DNA of 55,506 bases from Pseudomonadota bacterium (GTDB lineage Bacteria > Desulfobacterota > Desulfobacteria > Desulfobacterales > Desulfolunaceae): positions 1 to 55,506 of the forward strand of contig JAHIRD010000098.1 in the NCBI GenBank assembly GCA_018818835.1, given 5' to 3'. Below, in pieces: positions 25,579-36,200 of this stretch. A model generated the notes under the pieces. The model worked only from the letters and a program-made list of their open reading frames with translations, did not search any database and had not been told where the DNA came from. Made by a program: the position numbers and the translations under genes. The first letter of the stretch is position 1. The number at the start of each line of letters is the position of its first letter.

Positions 25579-28500
25579 ATGAATGAGTCGAAAAAAGACG
25601 TGGTATACCATGGGAATTCCCATGAAATTTTGAACCATATCATTCGTCATTCCCATCTGGTCCATATCATCCTTGACCATGAATTCAGGATTAAAAAATG
25701 GAATTCAGCCGCTGAAAACATCTGGACCATTTCAGAGCAGGACGCAGTGGGGCAGGTATTCCCTGACATTCTGCCCTTCGATATACCAGGGCTCGATATC
25801 CGTGGGCACTTAAGCGATATGATAATCAAAGCCAATACGACCATTGATTCATCAAGCCATATCAACAGTGAAGGGACTGAAATTTTTTGTGAATGGCATT
25901 TCATGCCTCTTTTGGATCAACAGGGCAAGGTTTCAGGCATTTCCATAATCATTCAGGATATGACCCAATGGCTGAGTATTCAAAATGAATTGAATAAGTT
26001 CAAACGATTCAAACTGAAAAATATGTTTCAAACTGCCCCCATCGGCATTTATCAGTCCAACATGGATGGCAAATTTATCTATGTGAATCCGGTTTTTGCC
26101 TGGATGCTCGGGTATGAATCCATCCAGGAATTGATGAACAAACCTGAGGGAATGAGAAAATATTTTTTTGTTGATGATAAACAGCGTCGTGACTTTTTTT
26201 TTAATATATTGGAACAAGAGCAAATCAGTCACTTTAAATCCAGGATTTATCGTAAAGACGGATCAGAGTTCTGGGGATTGTCCCATGCCCAGATCACCCA
26301 TAACACAGATGGGCGACCCGATGGTTTCTATGGGTATCTCACGGATATCAGTTCTGCAGTCCGAGCGGAAAATGACCTCCAAAAAGCCATAGACCTAGCC
26401 GAATCAGCGACACAGGCTAAAAGTGATTTTCTTGCAAACATGAGCCATGAAATCAGAACACCCTTAAATGCTATCCTTGGATTTACAGATCTGGTTCTCA
26501 AAACGGATCTCAATGAAAAGCAGAGAGATTATATAAGAAAAGTCAGTGTTTCAGGAAAAGGCCTTCTGAACATCATTAATGATATCCTTGATTTTTCTAA
26601 AATCGAAGCCGGTAAAATGGAACTGGAGGTTAAAAACTTCTCCTTATATGAGCTGCTCAACAATCTTTCGGACATGTTCGCCAATATCGTCATGGAAAAA
26701 GGAATTGACCTTATCATATCTGCATCCCAAGGTGTGCCCCAGTCACTTAAAGGTGACTTTTTTCACCTGGAGCAGATTCTTATCAATCTGATTAACAATT
26801 CCATTAAATTTACGAAAAAAGGAGAGGTGGTGGTTTGGGTTTCTTTGGTGGAAAAAGGGGAAACACACCTTAAAATTCAGTTTTCCGTCAGTGACACCGG
26901 GATAGGCATGACTCAGGAACAGCGGCTTAAACTGTTTTCTTCCTTTACCCAGGCAGACTCATCCACCTCACGTAAATACGGAGGAACAGGCCTGGGGCTT
27001 TCGATTTCAAAACGTCTGGTTGAAATGATGGAGGGTGAAATCTGGGTGAAAAGTGAACACCACAAAGGCAGCACCTTTGCCTTTACTGCTGTTCTGGAAA
27101 GAACGGACAACCAGGACGATGACATGATGGCCCTTCCATCTGAAATGATAGACCTCAGAGTCCTTGTTCAAGATCGAAAACCAGCCACCCGTGAAGTGAT
27201 CATGATGCTTCTTATCGGTTATAACTTTCGTGTCATGGCTGTGGCCACAGGTGATGAAACCCTTGAAGAACTCGAACGAGCAAGGCAAAATGAGAAACCC
27301 TATGATTTGGTGTTTATCAACTGGCAAGAGAATGACCGTGAGGCGGTTATGACAACCCGGGCCATTCGGAATTGGGAAGAAAAAAATCAATCGTTCTTTG
27401 ACAGTCATCGTCGCCATTTCAAGGGCAAAAAAGGACCGGATCGTATGCCTTTGATCATGACCATGGGCTTTGGGCAGGAAGAAGAACGAAAACGGGCTTT
27501 GGAAGAGGGTGCCACTGCCTTTGTGTTCAAGCCGCTTAAACAGACAGATATTTTAAATGCCATCATGAAAGTCTTTGGTTATGAGCCTTTGTATGTCATG
27601 GATACAGATTCAAATGACCAAGCCGATCAAGATATAAAAAATAAAATCAAGGGTCTTTTGGTTCTGGTAGTGGATGACAATGAAATCAACCGGGAAGTTG
27701 CCATGGAAACCCTTAAACGTCAGGGTATTTACGTTGACGTTGCAGATAGTGGGCCTGTTGCTCTGGCCATGATCAAAGAAAAGGGTTTTAAGAAAAAAAA
27801 GAATGGACAACGTCTCTACCCCTATGATGTGGTCCTCATGGATATTCAGATGCCTGAGATGGATGGTTATCAGGTGACCCGTGAAATACGTTCCTTTGAA
27901 ACATCCGTGAACGATGCAACGGGTCAGGAATTCTCCATGCCTATCATCGCCATGTCAGCCCATGCTTTTTCAACTGAACTTGATCAGTGCTATGAGGCAG
28001 GCATGAACGATTATGTGTCAAAGCCCATCGAGCCCCATATCTTGTTTTCAAAATTGGCCCATTGGGCCAAAGCACAGTCGGAAAGGACCTCTGATGAGCT
28101 CCCTGATACCTGTGATCAGAAAGCCGAGTCTGTCTATCAACCCGGTATACCCGATGACCTTAAGGGTATTGATGTGGAGCAGGGGTTGTCACGGGTTGCT
28201 GGAAACAGAGAGCTATACGAAAAACTTCTTCGAAAGTTTCACCAAAACAACCAAAAGGTGGAAGAAGACATACGAGCTGCCATGACCCATGAAGACGATA
28301 AGAACGTGCAAAGCCTTGCCCATATGGTCAAAGGTGTTGCGGGGAACCTGGGAATGATGGAGCTTTTTTCTTCAGCGGGTCAGCTGGAAGACGCCGTGAA
28401 AAAACAGAATAAAACCCTTTATAACGATTGTTTGACAACGTTTTCATCCCATTTGCGTGAGGTTTTAACATCCCTTGATAGCCTTCAAAAGCCGGGTGAT

Positions 28501-29712
28501 ATCCCAGATGAAATCATTGGGGAGGACGCGAGCGGAACCCTGGATTTTCAGGGTATGATCCTTCAGGTTGAAGGGATCATCACGGTTGTTGACGATGATA
28601 TTGCACAGGCTTCCGACAAATTAGATGGTTTAAAACGTGATCTTTGTGCAACACCCTTTATTGCGTCTGTTACCAAGGCCAGACAATTTTTGGAGGATTA
28701 TGACAGTGACGGAGCAAAAACCGAATTGCTGGACCTGGTCAAATCATTAAAACAGGATATGAACCAGTTAGATAATGAAGATGCTGTTGAAAAAAAGCAA
28801 AAGATTCTTGTGGTGGATGATGTATCTGAGAATATTGAAGTTCTGATTGAGCTTTTGAAATCCGATTACAAAATGGTTGCTGCTAAAAATGGTGAAAAGG
28901 CCCTTGCCATGGTTCGATCAAGACAGCAGCCCGATCTGATTCTACTGGACATCAATATGCCTGGGATGGATGGGTTCGACGTCTGCAGGCATTTGAAAGA
29001 AGATGAAAAAACCAGGGATATCCCCGTGATTTTTATTACCTCAGAGTCTGATGTGAAAGACCAGACAAAGGGTTTTGAACTTGGTGCTGTGGATTACATC
29101 ACCAAACCCATTGTGCCGGTGATTGTGAAGATGAGGGTAAAAACACAGCTTGAAATCAAACAACAACGGGATAAGCTTTCCGTCTTATCAACCATGGACG
29201 GACTTACAGGAATCCCCAATCGAAGGCGATTTGATGATATCCTTCAGAGGGAATGGCACCGGTGTATGCGAAGCGGGAATCATTTGTCGCTTATTCTTAT
29301 GGATATTGATCATTTCAAACTTTTCAATGACAATTACGGCCATCAAGCAGGGGACCATTGTTTGAAACAAGTGGCCGATGCCTTAAAAAAAGGATGTATG
29401 AGAGAAACGGATCTGGTTGCGCGTTATGGAGGTGAAGAGTTTGTTGTCGTTCTTCCGGATACGAATCTGGACGGAGCCTTGACCGTCGCAGATCGCATGC
29501 GTCACAATTTGAATATGCTCAATATCCCCCATGCCCATTCATCAGCGGCAAATCATGTTACGATTAGTCAAGGTCTGGTTTCCATGATACCGTACTCTAA
29601 AATCTCTGTTCATGAATTTATCGAATCATCGGATCAGTGCCTGTACCAGGCCAAAGAAACAGGTCGGAATCGTGTGGTGACCAAGTTTATTCGTGATACA
29701 TCAGTTGAATGA
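25579..29712 (+). CDS. hybrid sensor histidine kinase: PAS-PAS-HisKA-HATPase-pseudoREC-REC-Hpt-REC-GGDEF
   Basis: 1377 residues, no membrane segment. Order: two PAS domains (about 15-130 and 145-260); HisKA with [15 protein letters not shown] (phospho-His near 290); HATPase_c (about 390-510, SDTGIGM and [10 protein letters not shown]); a degenerate receiver (about 525-665) where the usual Asp is replaced in LVFINWQ; an intact receiver (about 693-825, LVVDDNEIN and [14 protein letters not shown]); an Hpt domain (about 868-963, [13 protein letters not shown]); a second intact receiver (about 1075-1187, [12 protein letters not shown]); and a GGDEF domain with [12 protein letters not shown] (about 1205-1370). 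A full phosphorelay thus appears to end in a diguanylate cyclase within one chain. The signal is unknown; PAS domains suggest a cytoplasmic redox or ligand cue. The start has only a weak AAGG site 13 bases upstream. Confidence 0.9.
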   Translation: MNESKKDVVYHGNSHEILNHIIRHSHLVHIILDHEFRIKKWNSAAENIWTISEQDAVGQVFPDILPFDIPGLDIRGHLSDMIIKANTTIDSSSHINSEGTEIFCEWHFMPLLDQQGKVSGISIIIQDMTQWLSIQNELNKFKRFKLKNMFQTAPIGIYQSNMDGKFIYVNPVFAWMLGYESIQELMNKPEGMRKYFFVDDKQRRDFFFNILEQEQISHFKSRIYRKDGSEFWGLSHAQITHNTDGRPDGFYGYLTDISSAVRAENDLQKAIDLAESATQAKSDFLANMSHEIRTPLNAILGFTDLVLKTDLNEKQRDYIRKVSVSGKGLLNIINDILDFSKIEAGKMELEVKNFSLYELLNNLSDMFANIVMEKGIDLIISASQGVPQSLKGDFFHLEQILINLINNSIKFTKKGEVVVWVSLVEKGETHLKIQFSVSDTGIGMTQEQRLKLFSSFTQADSSTSRKYGGTGLGLSISKRLVEMMEGEIWVKSEHHKGSTFAFTAVLERTDNQDDDMMALPSEMIDLRVLVQDRKPATREVIMMLLIGYNFRVMAVATGDETLEELERARQNEKPYDLVFINWQENDREAVMTTRAIRNWEEKNQSFFDSHRRHFKGKKGPDRMPLIMTMGFGQEEERKRALEEGATAFVFKPLKQTDILNAIMKVFGYEPLYVMDTDSNDQADQDIKNKIKGLLVLVVDDNEINREVAMETLKRQGIYVDVADSGPVALAMIKEKGFKKKKNGQRLYPYDVVLMDIQMPEMDGYQVTREIRSFETSVNDATGQEFSMPIIAMSAHAFSTELDQCYEAGMNDYVSKPIEPHILFSKLAHWAKAQSERTSDELPDTCDQKAESVYQPGIPDDLKGIDVEQGLSRVAGNRELYEKLLRKFHQNNQKVEEDIRAAMTHEDDKNVQSLAHMVKGVAGNLGMMELFSSAGQLEDAVKKQNKTLYNDCLTTFSSHLREVLTSLDSLQKPGDIPDEIIGEDASGTLDFQGMILQVEGIITVVDDDIAQASDKLDGLKRDLCATPFIASVTKARQFLEDYDSDGAKTELLDLVKSLKQDMNQLDNEDAVEKKQKILVVDDVSENIEVLIELLKSDYKMVAAKNGEKALAMVRSRQQPDLILLDINMPGMDGFDVCRHLKEDEKTRDIPVIFITSESDVKDQTKGFELGAVDYITKPIVPVIVKMRVKTQLEIKQQRDKLSVLSTMDGLTGIPNRRRFDDILQREWHRCMRSGNHLSLILMDIDHFKLFNDNYGHQAGDHCLKQVADALKKGCMRETDLVARYGGEEFVVVLPDTNLDGALTVADRMRHNLNMLNIPHAHSSAANHVTISQGLVSMIPYSKISVHEFIESSDQCLYQAKETGRNRVVTKFIRDTSVE

Positions 29713-29787
29713 TCACAGGTTTTGTATTATAGTTTTCCCCAAAACAAATGAATAATACTCCAGATATATGGCAATGAAAGGATAAGT

Positions 29788-30606
29788 ATGGTCGCGGAAT
29801 GGTTCACGGGCATGAATCCAGTGTTACAAGCTTTGGTAGCCACCCTGTTTACCTGGTTTGTAACAGCCCTGGGGGCAGGGATGGTGTTTTTCTTTAAAAC
29901 CATCAATCGGAAAACATTGGATGGTATGCTTGGCTTTGCTGCCGGGGTGATGATTGCTGCAAGCTTCTGGTCTCTTTTGGCACCGGCAATTGAAATGGCC
30001 GAAGCCTCATCATCCCTTCCATCCTGGATTCCTGCAACAACAGGTTTTCTTGTCGGGGCATTGTTTCTCTGGCTGACCGATAAAATTCTGCCCCACCTTC
30101 ACCTGGGTTTTCCCATTGAGGAGGCTGAAGGTGTCAAAACCGGGTGGCAGCGAAGCATTCTCCTTGTCTTGGCCATTACACTCCATAATATTCCGGAAGG
30201 TTTGGCTGTGGGGGTTGCTTTTGGTGCTCTTGCAGCGGATTTGCCGTCTGCATCCCTGGCAGGTGCTGTTGTTCTGGCCCTTGGCATTGGTATTCAGAAT
30301 TTTCCGGAAGGCGCAGCGGTGTCTATTCCCTTAAGGCGTGAAGGTTTAACCCGATTGAAAAGTTTCTGGTATGGTCAATTATCCGGTGTTGTGGAACCCA
30401 TATCGGGTGTCATCGGTGCCGCGGCTGTTATTTTTATGAAGCCCATTCTTCCCTATGCATTGTCCTTTGCAGCAGGGGCCATGATTTTTGTAGTGGTGGA
30501 AGAATTAATTCCGGAATCACAACTGGATAAAAATACAGACATCGCCAGCTTGGGGGCCATTTTGGGGTTTGCATTGATGATGACTCTGGATGTGGCTTTG
30601 GGATAA
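29788..30606 (+). CDS. ZIP-family divalent metal transporter
   Basis: 272 residues with eight predicted membrane segments. The ZIP metal-site motifs are present: [14 protein letters not shown] (about residues 132-145) and QNFPEGAAV (about 172-180). A short acidic loop precedes them ([11 protein letters not shown]) with a nearby HLHLG. ZIP/GufA-type members import zinc, iron or other divalent ions; the exact ion is not readable. AAGGA lies just upstream of the start. It ends just before a stem-loop shared with the convergent response-regulator gene. Confidence 0.9.
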   Translation: MVAEWFTGMNPVLQALVATLFTWFVTALGAGMVFFFKTINRKTLDGMLGFAAGVMIAASFWSLLAPAIEMAEASSSLPSWIPATTGFLVGALFLWLTDKILPHLHLGFPIEEAEGVKTGWQRSILLVLAITLHNIPEGLAVGVAFGALAADLPSASLAGAVVLALGIGIQNFPEGAAVSIPLRREGLTRLKSFWYGQLSGVVEPISGVIGAAAVIFMKPILPYALSFAAGAMIFVVVEELIPESQLDKNTDIASLGAILGFALMMTLDVALG

Positions 30607-30609
30607 GAT

Positions 30610-30639
30610 CATGCACCCCGCAGAGATGCGGAGTGCATG
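30610..30639. terminator. bidirectional stem-loop terminator between convergent genes
   Basis: CATGCAC and CCGCA pair with TGCGG and GTGCATG around a GAGA loop, an almost perfect 12-bp stem in the 45-bp gap between the ZIP gene (+) and the response regulator (-). There is no long T-tract on either side, so efficiency is uncertain. Confidence 0.6.
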
Positions 30640-30651
30640 AAAGATAGGGTT

Positions 30652-31044
30652 CTATTTTGCAAGAAGCCGTTTAACAGCCTCAACGATTTCATCGGTTGAA
30701 TCAGGCCCTTTGGGGATATAATCATCCGCTTCCAGATTCATTCCATCCTGATGAGAGTACCGGGTGGATGTGACATGGTCAGCAACAGCCGTCAACATCA
30801 GGATAGGGATGTCTTCGTATTTTTTATCAGCCTTGAGCTCGGCGCAGACCTGATATCCATCCTTGTCAGGCATCATCACGTCAAGAACGATTGCGTCCGG
30901 AGGATTGGCTGCAACTTTTTCAATGGCTTCATTTCCGTCATAGGCAACGTCGGTATCAAATCCTTCTTTTTTGAAACGTTTTTTTAATAGAGCAATCAAA
31001 TCAGGTTCATCATCAACCAAAAGCACTCTTTTTTTATCACTCAT
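30652..31044 (-). CDS. single-domain response regulator (CheY-like)
   Basis: 130 residues, one receiver domain. The acidic pair is seen in VLLVDDEPD, the phospho-acceptor Asp in AIVLDVMMPDKDGY (about residue 54), the Thr in MLTA and the Lys in DYIPKG. No output domain. There is a slightly long loop between beta4 and beta5 (VADHVTSTRYSHQDGMNLEA). GGAGAAGC precedes the ATG. It follows metF after 90 bases on the same strand, so it could be a distal gene of the hdr-met operon, but a separate promoter is possible. The partner kinase is unknown. Confidence 0.88.
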   Translation of the reverse strand: MSDKKRVLLVDDEPDLIALLKKRFKKEGFDTDVAYDGNEAIEKVAANPPDAIVLDVMMPDKDGYQVCAELKADKKYEDIPILMLTAVADHVTSTRYSHQDGMNLEADDYIPKGPDSTDEIVEAVKRLLAK

Positions 31045-31134
31045 AAGCTTCTCCTGTGTTTGTTACAACGCATTGATAAAACCAACCCATTGCTAATTTG
31101 TGTCCATCCATTTCTACCCATCTCCGGATGAACA

Positions 31135-32079
31135 CTAGTTTACTTCCGGCCTGGGCCAGAGCCCAGCCTGTTTTACGATTTCCGGAACTTTTTCCTCCCA
31201 TTCGATGGCCATGATGTGAAAACCGTGAACACCTTCGATTTGTTTGAGGCGTTCAATGGATTCGACACAGATTTTGATTCCTTCTTCAGCCTGTTTTTCC
31301 TTGGGTGTGTCACTCATACGTTTGACCACGTCATCCGGGACATCCATGCCTGGTACCCTGTTTTTTATGTATTTTGCCATACCGGCGTTTTTAAACGGGG
31401 TTAAGCCCCCAAGGATGTATACCTTTTCATGGAGACCACGATCCCTGACTTGCTGCATCCACAATTCGAATTTATCAAGATTGTAAATGCATTGGGTCTG
31501 AATGAATTCAACACCTGCAGCGATCTTTTTTGCGAGCCTGGGGACTCGGATTTCAAAAGGATCTGCAAAGGGATTGGCTGCTGCACCCACAAACATGTTC
31601 GGGGGACGTTTGATATCATCACCTCCTAAAAATTTCCCCTCATCACGCATGTAGCGTACAGTTTGAATCAACTGCATTGAATCAAGATCATGAACATTCT
31701 GGCCGTTGGGGCAGTCTCCAAAACTTTGGTGATCCCCGGACAGGCATAGAATGTTTGTGATATCAAAGGATGCTGCCCCAAGAATATCGCTCTGCAGGGC
31801 AATGCGGTTTCTGTCACGTGTAACCATCTGTAGAACAGGTTCCACGCCAAGCTGTTTCAAGCGTATACAGGCCGCCAGACTGCACATTCGAGTCATGGAT
31901 GTTTGATTGTCCGTGATATTCACCACATCCACATAATCCTTGATCAGATTGCCCTTATGTGTGATGACCTCAGGATCCGAGCCCCGGGGAGGGCCGCATT
32001 CGGATGTGACCGCAAAATGCCCGGCAGCAAGAATTTTTTCAAGCTTACTTTCCGTTTTTACAGCTCTTTTTTCTCTCAT
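31135..32079 (-). CDS. metF: methylenetetrahydrofolate reductase MetF
   Basis: 314 residues from ATG at 32079, which overlaps the metV stop (ATGA). The frame stays open to 32217, but that extension runs inside metV and looks noncoding. MetF-type TIM-barrel motifs: FAVTSECGPPRGSD near the N-terminus, NITDNQTSMTRM, LCLSGDHQSFGD and EFIQTQCIYNL. The enzyme interconverts methylene- and methyl-tetrahydrofolate with bound FAD in the Wood-Ljungdahl pathway. It lacks an NADH-binding partner. As in acetogen MetVF-Hdr-MvhD loci, electrons probably come from or go to the Hdr/MvhD proteins encoded upstream. Confidence 0.92.
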   Translation of the reverse strand: MREKRAVKTESKLEKILAAGHFAVTSECGPPRGSDPEVITHKGNLIKDYVDVVNITDNQTSMTRMCSLAACIRLKQLGVEPVLQMVTRDRNRIALQSDILGAASFDITNILCLSGDHQSFGDCPNGQNVHDLDSMQLIQTVRYMRDEGKFLGGDDIKRPPNMFVGAAANPFADPFEIRVPRLAKKIAAGVEFIQTQCIYNLDKFELWMQQVRDRGLHEKVYILGGLTPFKNAGMAKYIKNRVPGMDVPDDVVKRMSDTPKEKQAEEGIKICVESIERLKQIEGVHGFHIMAIEWEEKVPEIVKQAGLWPRPEVN

Positions 32080-32744
32080 ACCTGGAGATCCTCCCTGATT
32101 TGCTTTCTCGGTCCGCCAGCTCTGTCCGATGACCAGTCCTTGATGGGAGCCAATGTTTCGTAGCTGTCCATCTGACCCAAGGCTTCCAGTCTGTTGATGA
32201 TCAGTTGCCAGGCACAATCCAACTCTTTGTTGATTTCACAGGATCCTTTGGTGGATCCACCACAGGGTCCGTTCAATACGCGTTTGGCGCAGCGGGCAAT
32301 GGGGCATATACCGGCCGTGACCCCCAGGACACAATTGCCGCATGCCTGGCATTTTTCCGTCATGGTTCCAAGGCTTTCAACCGCCCCCAGAAATGTGGTG
32401 TTCAATCCTGGGTAAACGATGGTTTTATCGAATTTTTCGGCAATGAATTGAACACCAATACCGCAAGCCGTTGAAAGGACAGCATCGGCGTTTTCGATCT
32501 GATCATGAACAGACTCAAAGAATTCATGCTCGCATTGTCTTTCAATTCCGGAATGTGTAATGGTCATGTCTACCCCAAGCTGTTGAGCCTTCATTCGAAG
32601 GAGGGATGCAAGGCTTTCCGCCTCTTTGTTGCCACCTTCATGGCAAACGGCCACGCATGTGTTGCATCCGAAAACAAGAAGGTTTTTATGACTGCAAACC
32701 ATGTCCCATATTTCTTCAAGCGGTTTTTGTTTTCCGACAATCAT
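32076..32744 (-). CDS. metV: MetV, zinc-binding partner of MetF
   Basis: 222 residues matching the MetV/methylenetetrahydrofolate reductase C-terminal domain family. The Cys-rich core is CQACGNCVLGVTAGICPIARC followed by NGPCGGSTKGSCEI, typical of this protein. The first ~110 residues form an HdrA/CODH-like small domain (LVFGCNTCVAVCHEGGNKEA). MetV is required with MetF in acetogens and connects it to the electron-transfer subunits. Start (32744) and stop (32076) both overlap their neighbours by four bases (ATGA), so mvhD, metV and metF are translationally coupled. Confidence 0.9.
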   Translation of the reverse strand: MIVGKQKPLEEIWDMVCSHKNLLVFGCNTCVAVCHEGGNKEAESLASLLRMKAQQLGVDMTITHSGIERQCEHEFFESVHDQIENADAVLSTACGIGVQFIAEKFDKTIVYPGLNTTFLGAVESLGTMTEKCQACGNCVLGVTAGICPIARCAKRVLNGPCGGSTKGSCEINKELDCAWQLIINRLEALGQMDSYETLAPIKDWSSDRAGGPRKQIREDLQV

Positions 32745-33265
32745 TGGTTTATCGCTCCTTTTGTCTGTTCTTTCCTATGCTGTATGGACATTCTCACAGG
32801 AGAGGGTCCGAGATTCTTGATTTTATCGGTAAACTCTCTGCAGATTTCAGCCCATCTCGGCCCCATGGCTGCGGAGAGATTGAACATTTCCAGGCGTTCG
32901 GGATTGATCTGTACTTTTTCAATCAAACGCTTAACATGTTTGACTCGTTTGGCTGCATTGGTATTTCCTTCCAGGAAATGACACTGCCCATCCAGTCAGC
33001 CAGCCACAAAAATACCGTCAACCCCTCGTTCAAATGCCCTCAGGAGATAGGACTGGTCAAGCTTTCCTGTGCATGGCATACGTATGATTTTGACATTAAA
33101 GGGGTAAGACAGCCGCATGACACCGGATAAATCCGCAGCGGCAAAGGCGCAGTAATGGCATGCAAAGGCAATGATCGCAGGTTCCCAGTCTGACGGTCTT
33201 TCCACAGGTCTTTCAATGGATTGCGACTCGTTGGACAGGGTGTGGGCTTGAGCGTGTTCAGGCAT
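32741..33265 (-). CDS. mvhD: MvhD-type iron-sulfur subunit, selenoprotein with in-frame UGA (Sec90)
   Basis: A naive reading stops at TGA 32998-32996 after 89 residues, but the same frame continues for 84 more codons to 32741 and encodes the missing half of MvhD. Text across the stop is VAG-U-LDGQCHFLEGN, where MvhD/FrhD homologues have VAGC. The full protein is 174 residues, with other Cys at CHYC, MPC and QCH. A SECIS-like hairpin begins at the UGA. GGAGG lies seven bases before ATG 33265, and the true stop overlaps metV (ATGA), as expected if the gene is intact. MvhD normally carries a [2Fe-2S] cluster and passes electrons between HdrA and a partner enzyme, here probably MetVF. Selenocysteine in this family is known from some methanogens and sulfate reducers. 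Confidence 0.9.
32951..33001 (-). promoter_or_regulatory. bacterial SECIS element in mvhD
   Basis: On the minus strand the RNA beginning at the UGA context folds: outer stem GGCUG/CAGCC, then an internal region, then an apical 6-bp stem AUUUCC/GGAAAU with loop UGGAA. The loop Gs lie about 23-24 bases after the UGA, in the range known for bacterial SelB-dependent SECIS elements. Confidence 0.75.
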
Positions 33266-33297
33266 GACATACCCTCCATATTATAGGTGTTCAGTCT

Positions 33298-36200
33298 TTA
33301 TGCAATATTTTCTGTGAGCGCGTCGATCATGGCAATGATTTGATCATCCCTGAAATTATTGACCTGGAATGCTTTGGCCGGGCAAATCCCGCTGCAGATT
33401 CCGCAACCCGTGCATTTGATCTCGCTGTGGCTAACTTTCCCGTCCTCATCAATAAACGGTGAGTCAAAGGGACAGACTCTGAAACAGGCCAGGCAGGACA
33501 TGCACAGATCACGGTTGTGTTTGGAGATAATACCGGATACACCCAGTCTTTCATGGGATAAAAGAACACCGGCACGACCGGCTGCAGAAAGAGCCTGGCT
33601 GATGGTTTCATCTATGTTTTTAGGAGCATGGGCCAATCCGGATAGATAGAATCCTTCGGTTGGGAAATCAACAGGCCGTAATTTCACATGGGCCTCAAGG
33701 AAAAAACCATCAGGATTTCGTGTCAGTTTGTACATTTTGCCGATTTCTTCAGTGCTGGGATGGGGCCTTAGGCCCGTGGACAGTACCAGAAAATTAGCGT
33801 GGATAACAACCGGACGATTGAGCATAGGGTCATATGCGGTTACCGCGACACCCCATCCTGTGGCTTCTACCTGGGGTTTGTTGTCGGGTTCATAGCGCAT
33901 GAAAAGGACTCCCAGATCCCGGGCTTTTTTGTAATAATCCTCACGGAGTCCATACGTACGCATGTCCCTGTAAAGAATGGTCACATGGGTCCCCAAGCCT
34001 TTTTCTTTGATGGCAATGGCGTTTTTTATGGCATCCTGACAGCAGATTCTGGAGCAGTAGTTCAAGGGTTCTTCCCTGGACCCCACGCATTGGATCATCA
34101 CATAGGATGCGCCAGGTTCCGGTCCCTTTTCTTCAAGTTGTTTTTCAAGCTCACGCTGGGTGACGACCCACTGGCTTTCGCCGTAGAGATATTCACTGGG
34201 AGTGTATTCCATACCCCCGGTGGCCACAATAACTGCACCATGGTCAAAGGTGCTTCCGTCGGTGAGGCGGGTGGTGAAGTTGCCCACATATCCTTCGGTT
34301 TTTTCCACGGATGCATCGGTATGGATCGTGATCTTATGGTGTTTTTTCACCTCGTTGATTCTGCTTTTTAGAAAATGCTGGACATCCCCGGCTTCAATGG
34401 TCCGATACACATTGTTTAAAAGGCCGCCTATGTTAGCGTTTTTTTCAACAAGATGGACATCATAGCCCTGGTCCCCCAGAGACAATGCTGTGGTCATTCC
34501 GGAGATCCCGCCGCCGATGATCAGGGCTGCAGGGGTCACGGGTACCGAGTCCGTGGTAAGGGGCTCAAAAAGGCTGACCTTGGCAACATTCATCCGGACA
34601 ATATCGGCTGCTTTCCGGGTTGCATTCTCCTGGTCTCCCATATGGCACCATGAACATTGCTCACGGATATCGGCGAGCTCAAAAAGATACTTGTTCAAAC
34701 CAGCCTGACGAATGGTTTCCTGGAAAAGGGGTTCGTGGGTTCTCGGTGTACAGGACGCCACCACCAGGCGGTTCAGATTTTTGTCTTTAATCAGGTTTTT
34801 TATGGTTTCCTGGCTGTCCTGGGCACAGGCGTACATCATGTCCTCGGAATGGACGACATGGGGCAGATTTTTCACGTCGTTGGCAATTTTTTTAACGTCC
34901 ACGGTCTGGGAAATGTTGATGCCGCAATGGCAGACAATCACTCCAACCCGGGGCTGATCAGAACTGATGTCTTTTTCTGGGGGCAGCTCCACATGTTCAA
35001 CTTCGGTCCCCCTGACATCAGCCAGAAGAGACATGGCAGAGCCTGCCACGGCACTGCCCTGCATCACGGTTTCCGGGATGTCCTTGGGTGATTGAAAGGT
35101 CCCTGTGACATAGATTCCCGCCTTGCTGCTTTCAACGGGACGAAACGGTGTGGTTCCTGCAAAACCATAGGCATTCAGGTCAATGCCTATGGTCTCGGCA
35201 AAGGTCCATGCATCGTCATGGGGTTCAAGCCCGATGGACAGAACCACCATGTCAAAATTTTCGTAGGTTTGCTTCCCGTCCATGCCAGAGTATCGTAGTA
35301 CCAGATCGCCCGTTTTGGGATCTTCACGCACATCGGAAATCATGGCACGGTGATAGTTGACATTGTATTCGTTTTTCGCACGATCAACGTATTTATCGAA
35401 ATCCTTGCCAAAGGCCCTCATGTCCATGTAAAAAATGGAGGGACTGATTCGATTATCGTGTTCTTTGGCGATCACAGCCTGTTTGGTGGCATACATGCAG
35501 CACACCGATGAACACCAGGGGTTGGCGTTATGGGGATCCCTTGACCCCACGCATTGAAGCCATGCGATTTTTTCAGGATGTTTTTGATCGCTGGGACGCT
35601 TGATCTCACCACTGAAAGGCCCGGAGGCAGACAAAATACGTTCAAACTGGAGTGAGGTCACCACGTTTTCCCAGCGTCCGTAACCCAGTTCCTGGTGTCT
35701 CCATGGATTGTGGCGTTGCAGTCCAGGCGCAAGGATGATGGCCCCGGTTTTCAGTTCGTATTCTTTTTCCGTATCTTCAAAATTGATGGCATTGGCCGTA
35801 CAGACTTTTTCGCAGACCCGGCATTTCCCCTTGGTCAGATAGGTGCAGATCTCGGGATCAATAACCCGTGTATTGGGTACAGCCTGGGAAAATTCCGAAT
35901 AGATGGCTTTTCTGACGGACAGGTTCTGTTCAAACTCGCTGGCTGTTTTCTTGGGGCATTTTTCTTCACAGACTCCGCAACCCGTGCATTTTTCAGGATC
36001 CACGTACCTGGGTTTCTGCCGGATAGCCACGGTGAAATCACCTGCGGCTCCCTTGACCGATGTCACCTGGGAAAGCGTATGGATCTTTATGCCGGGGTGA
36101 CGGGCAACCTCAACCATTTTCGGTGAGATCATGCACATGGAACAATCCCCGGTGGGGAATGTTTTATCAAGCATGACCATGGTCCCCCCAATGGTCGACT

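Noticed and set aside
32080-32217. N-terminal extension of MetF
   Set aside because: The extra 46 codons overlap metV and look noncoding; ATG 32079 with ATGA overlap fits MetF family length.
32741-32926. Separate 61-residue gene
   Set aside because: It is the C-terminal part of the mvhD selenoprotein, continuous in frame with 32996-33265 through the UGA codon.
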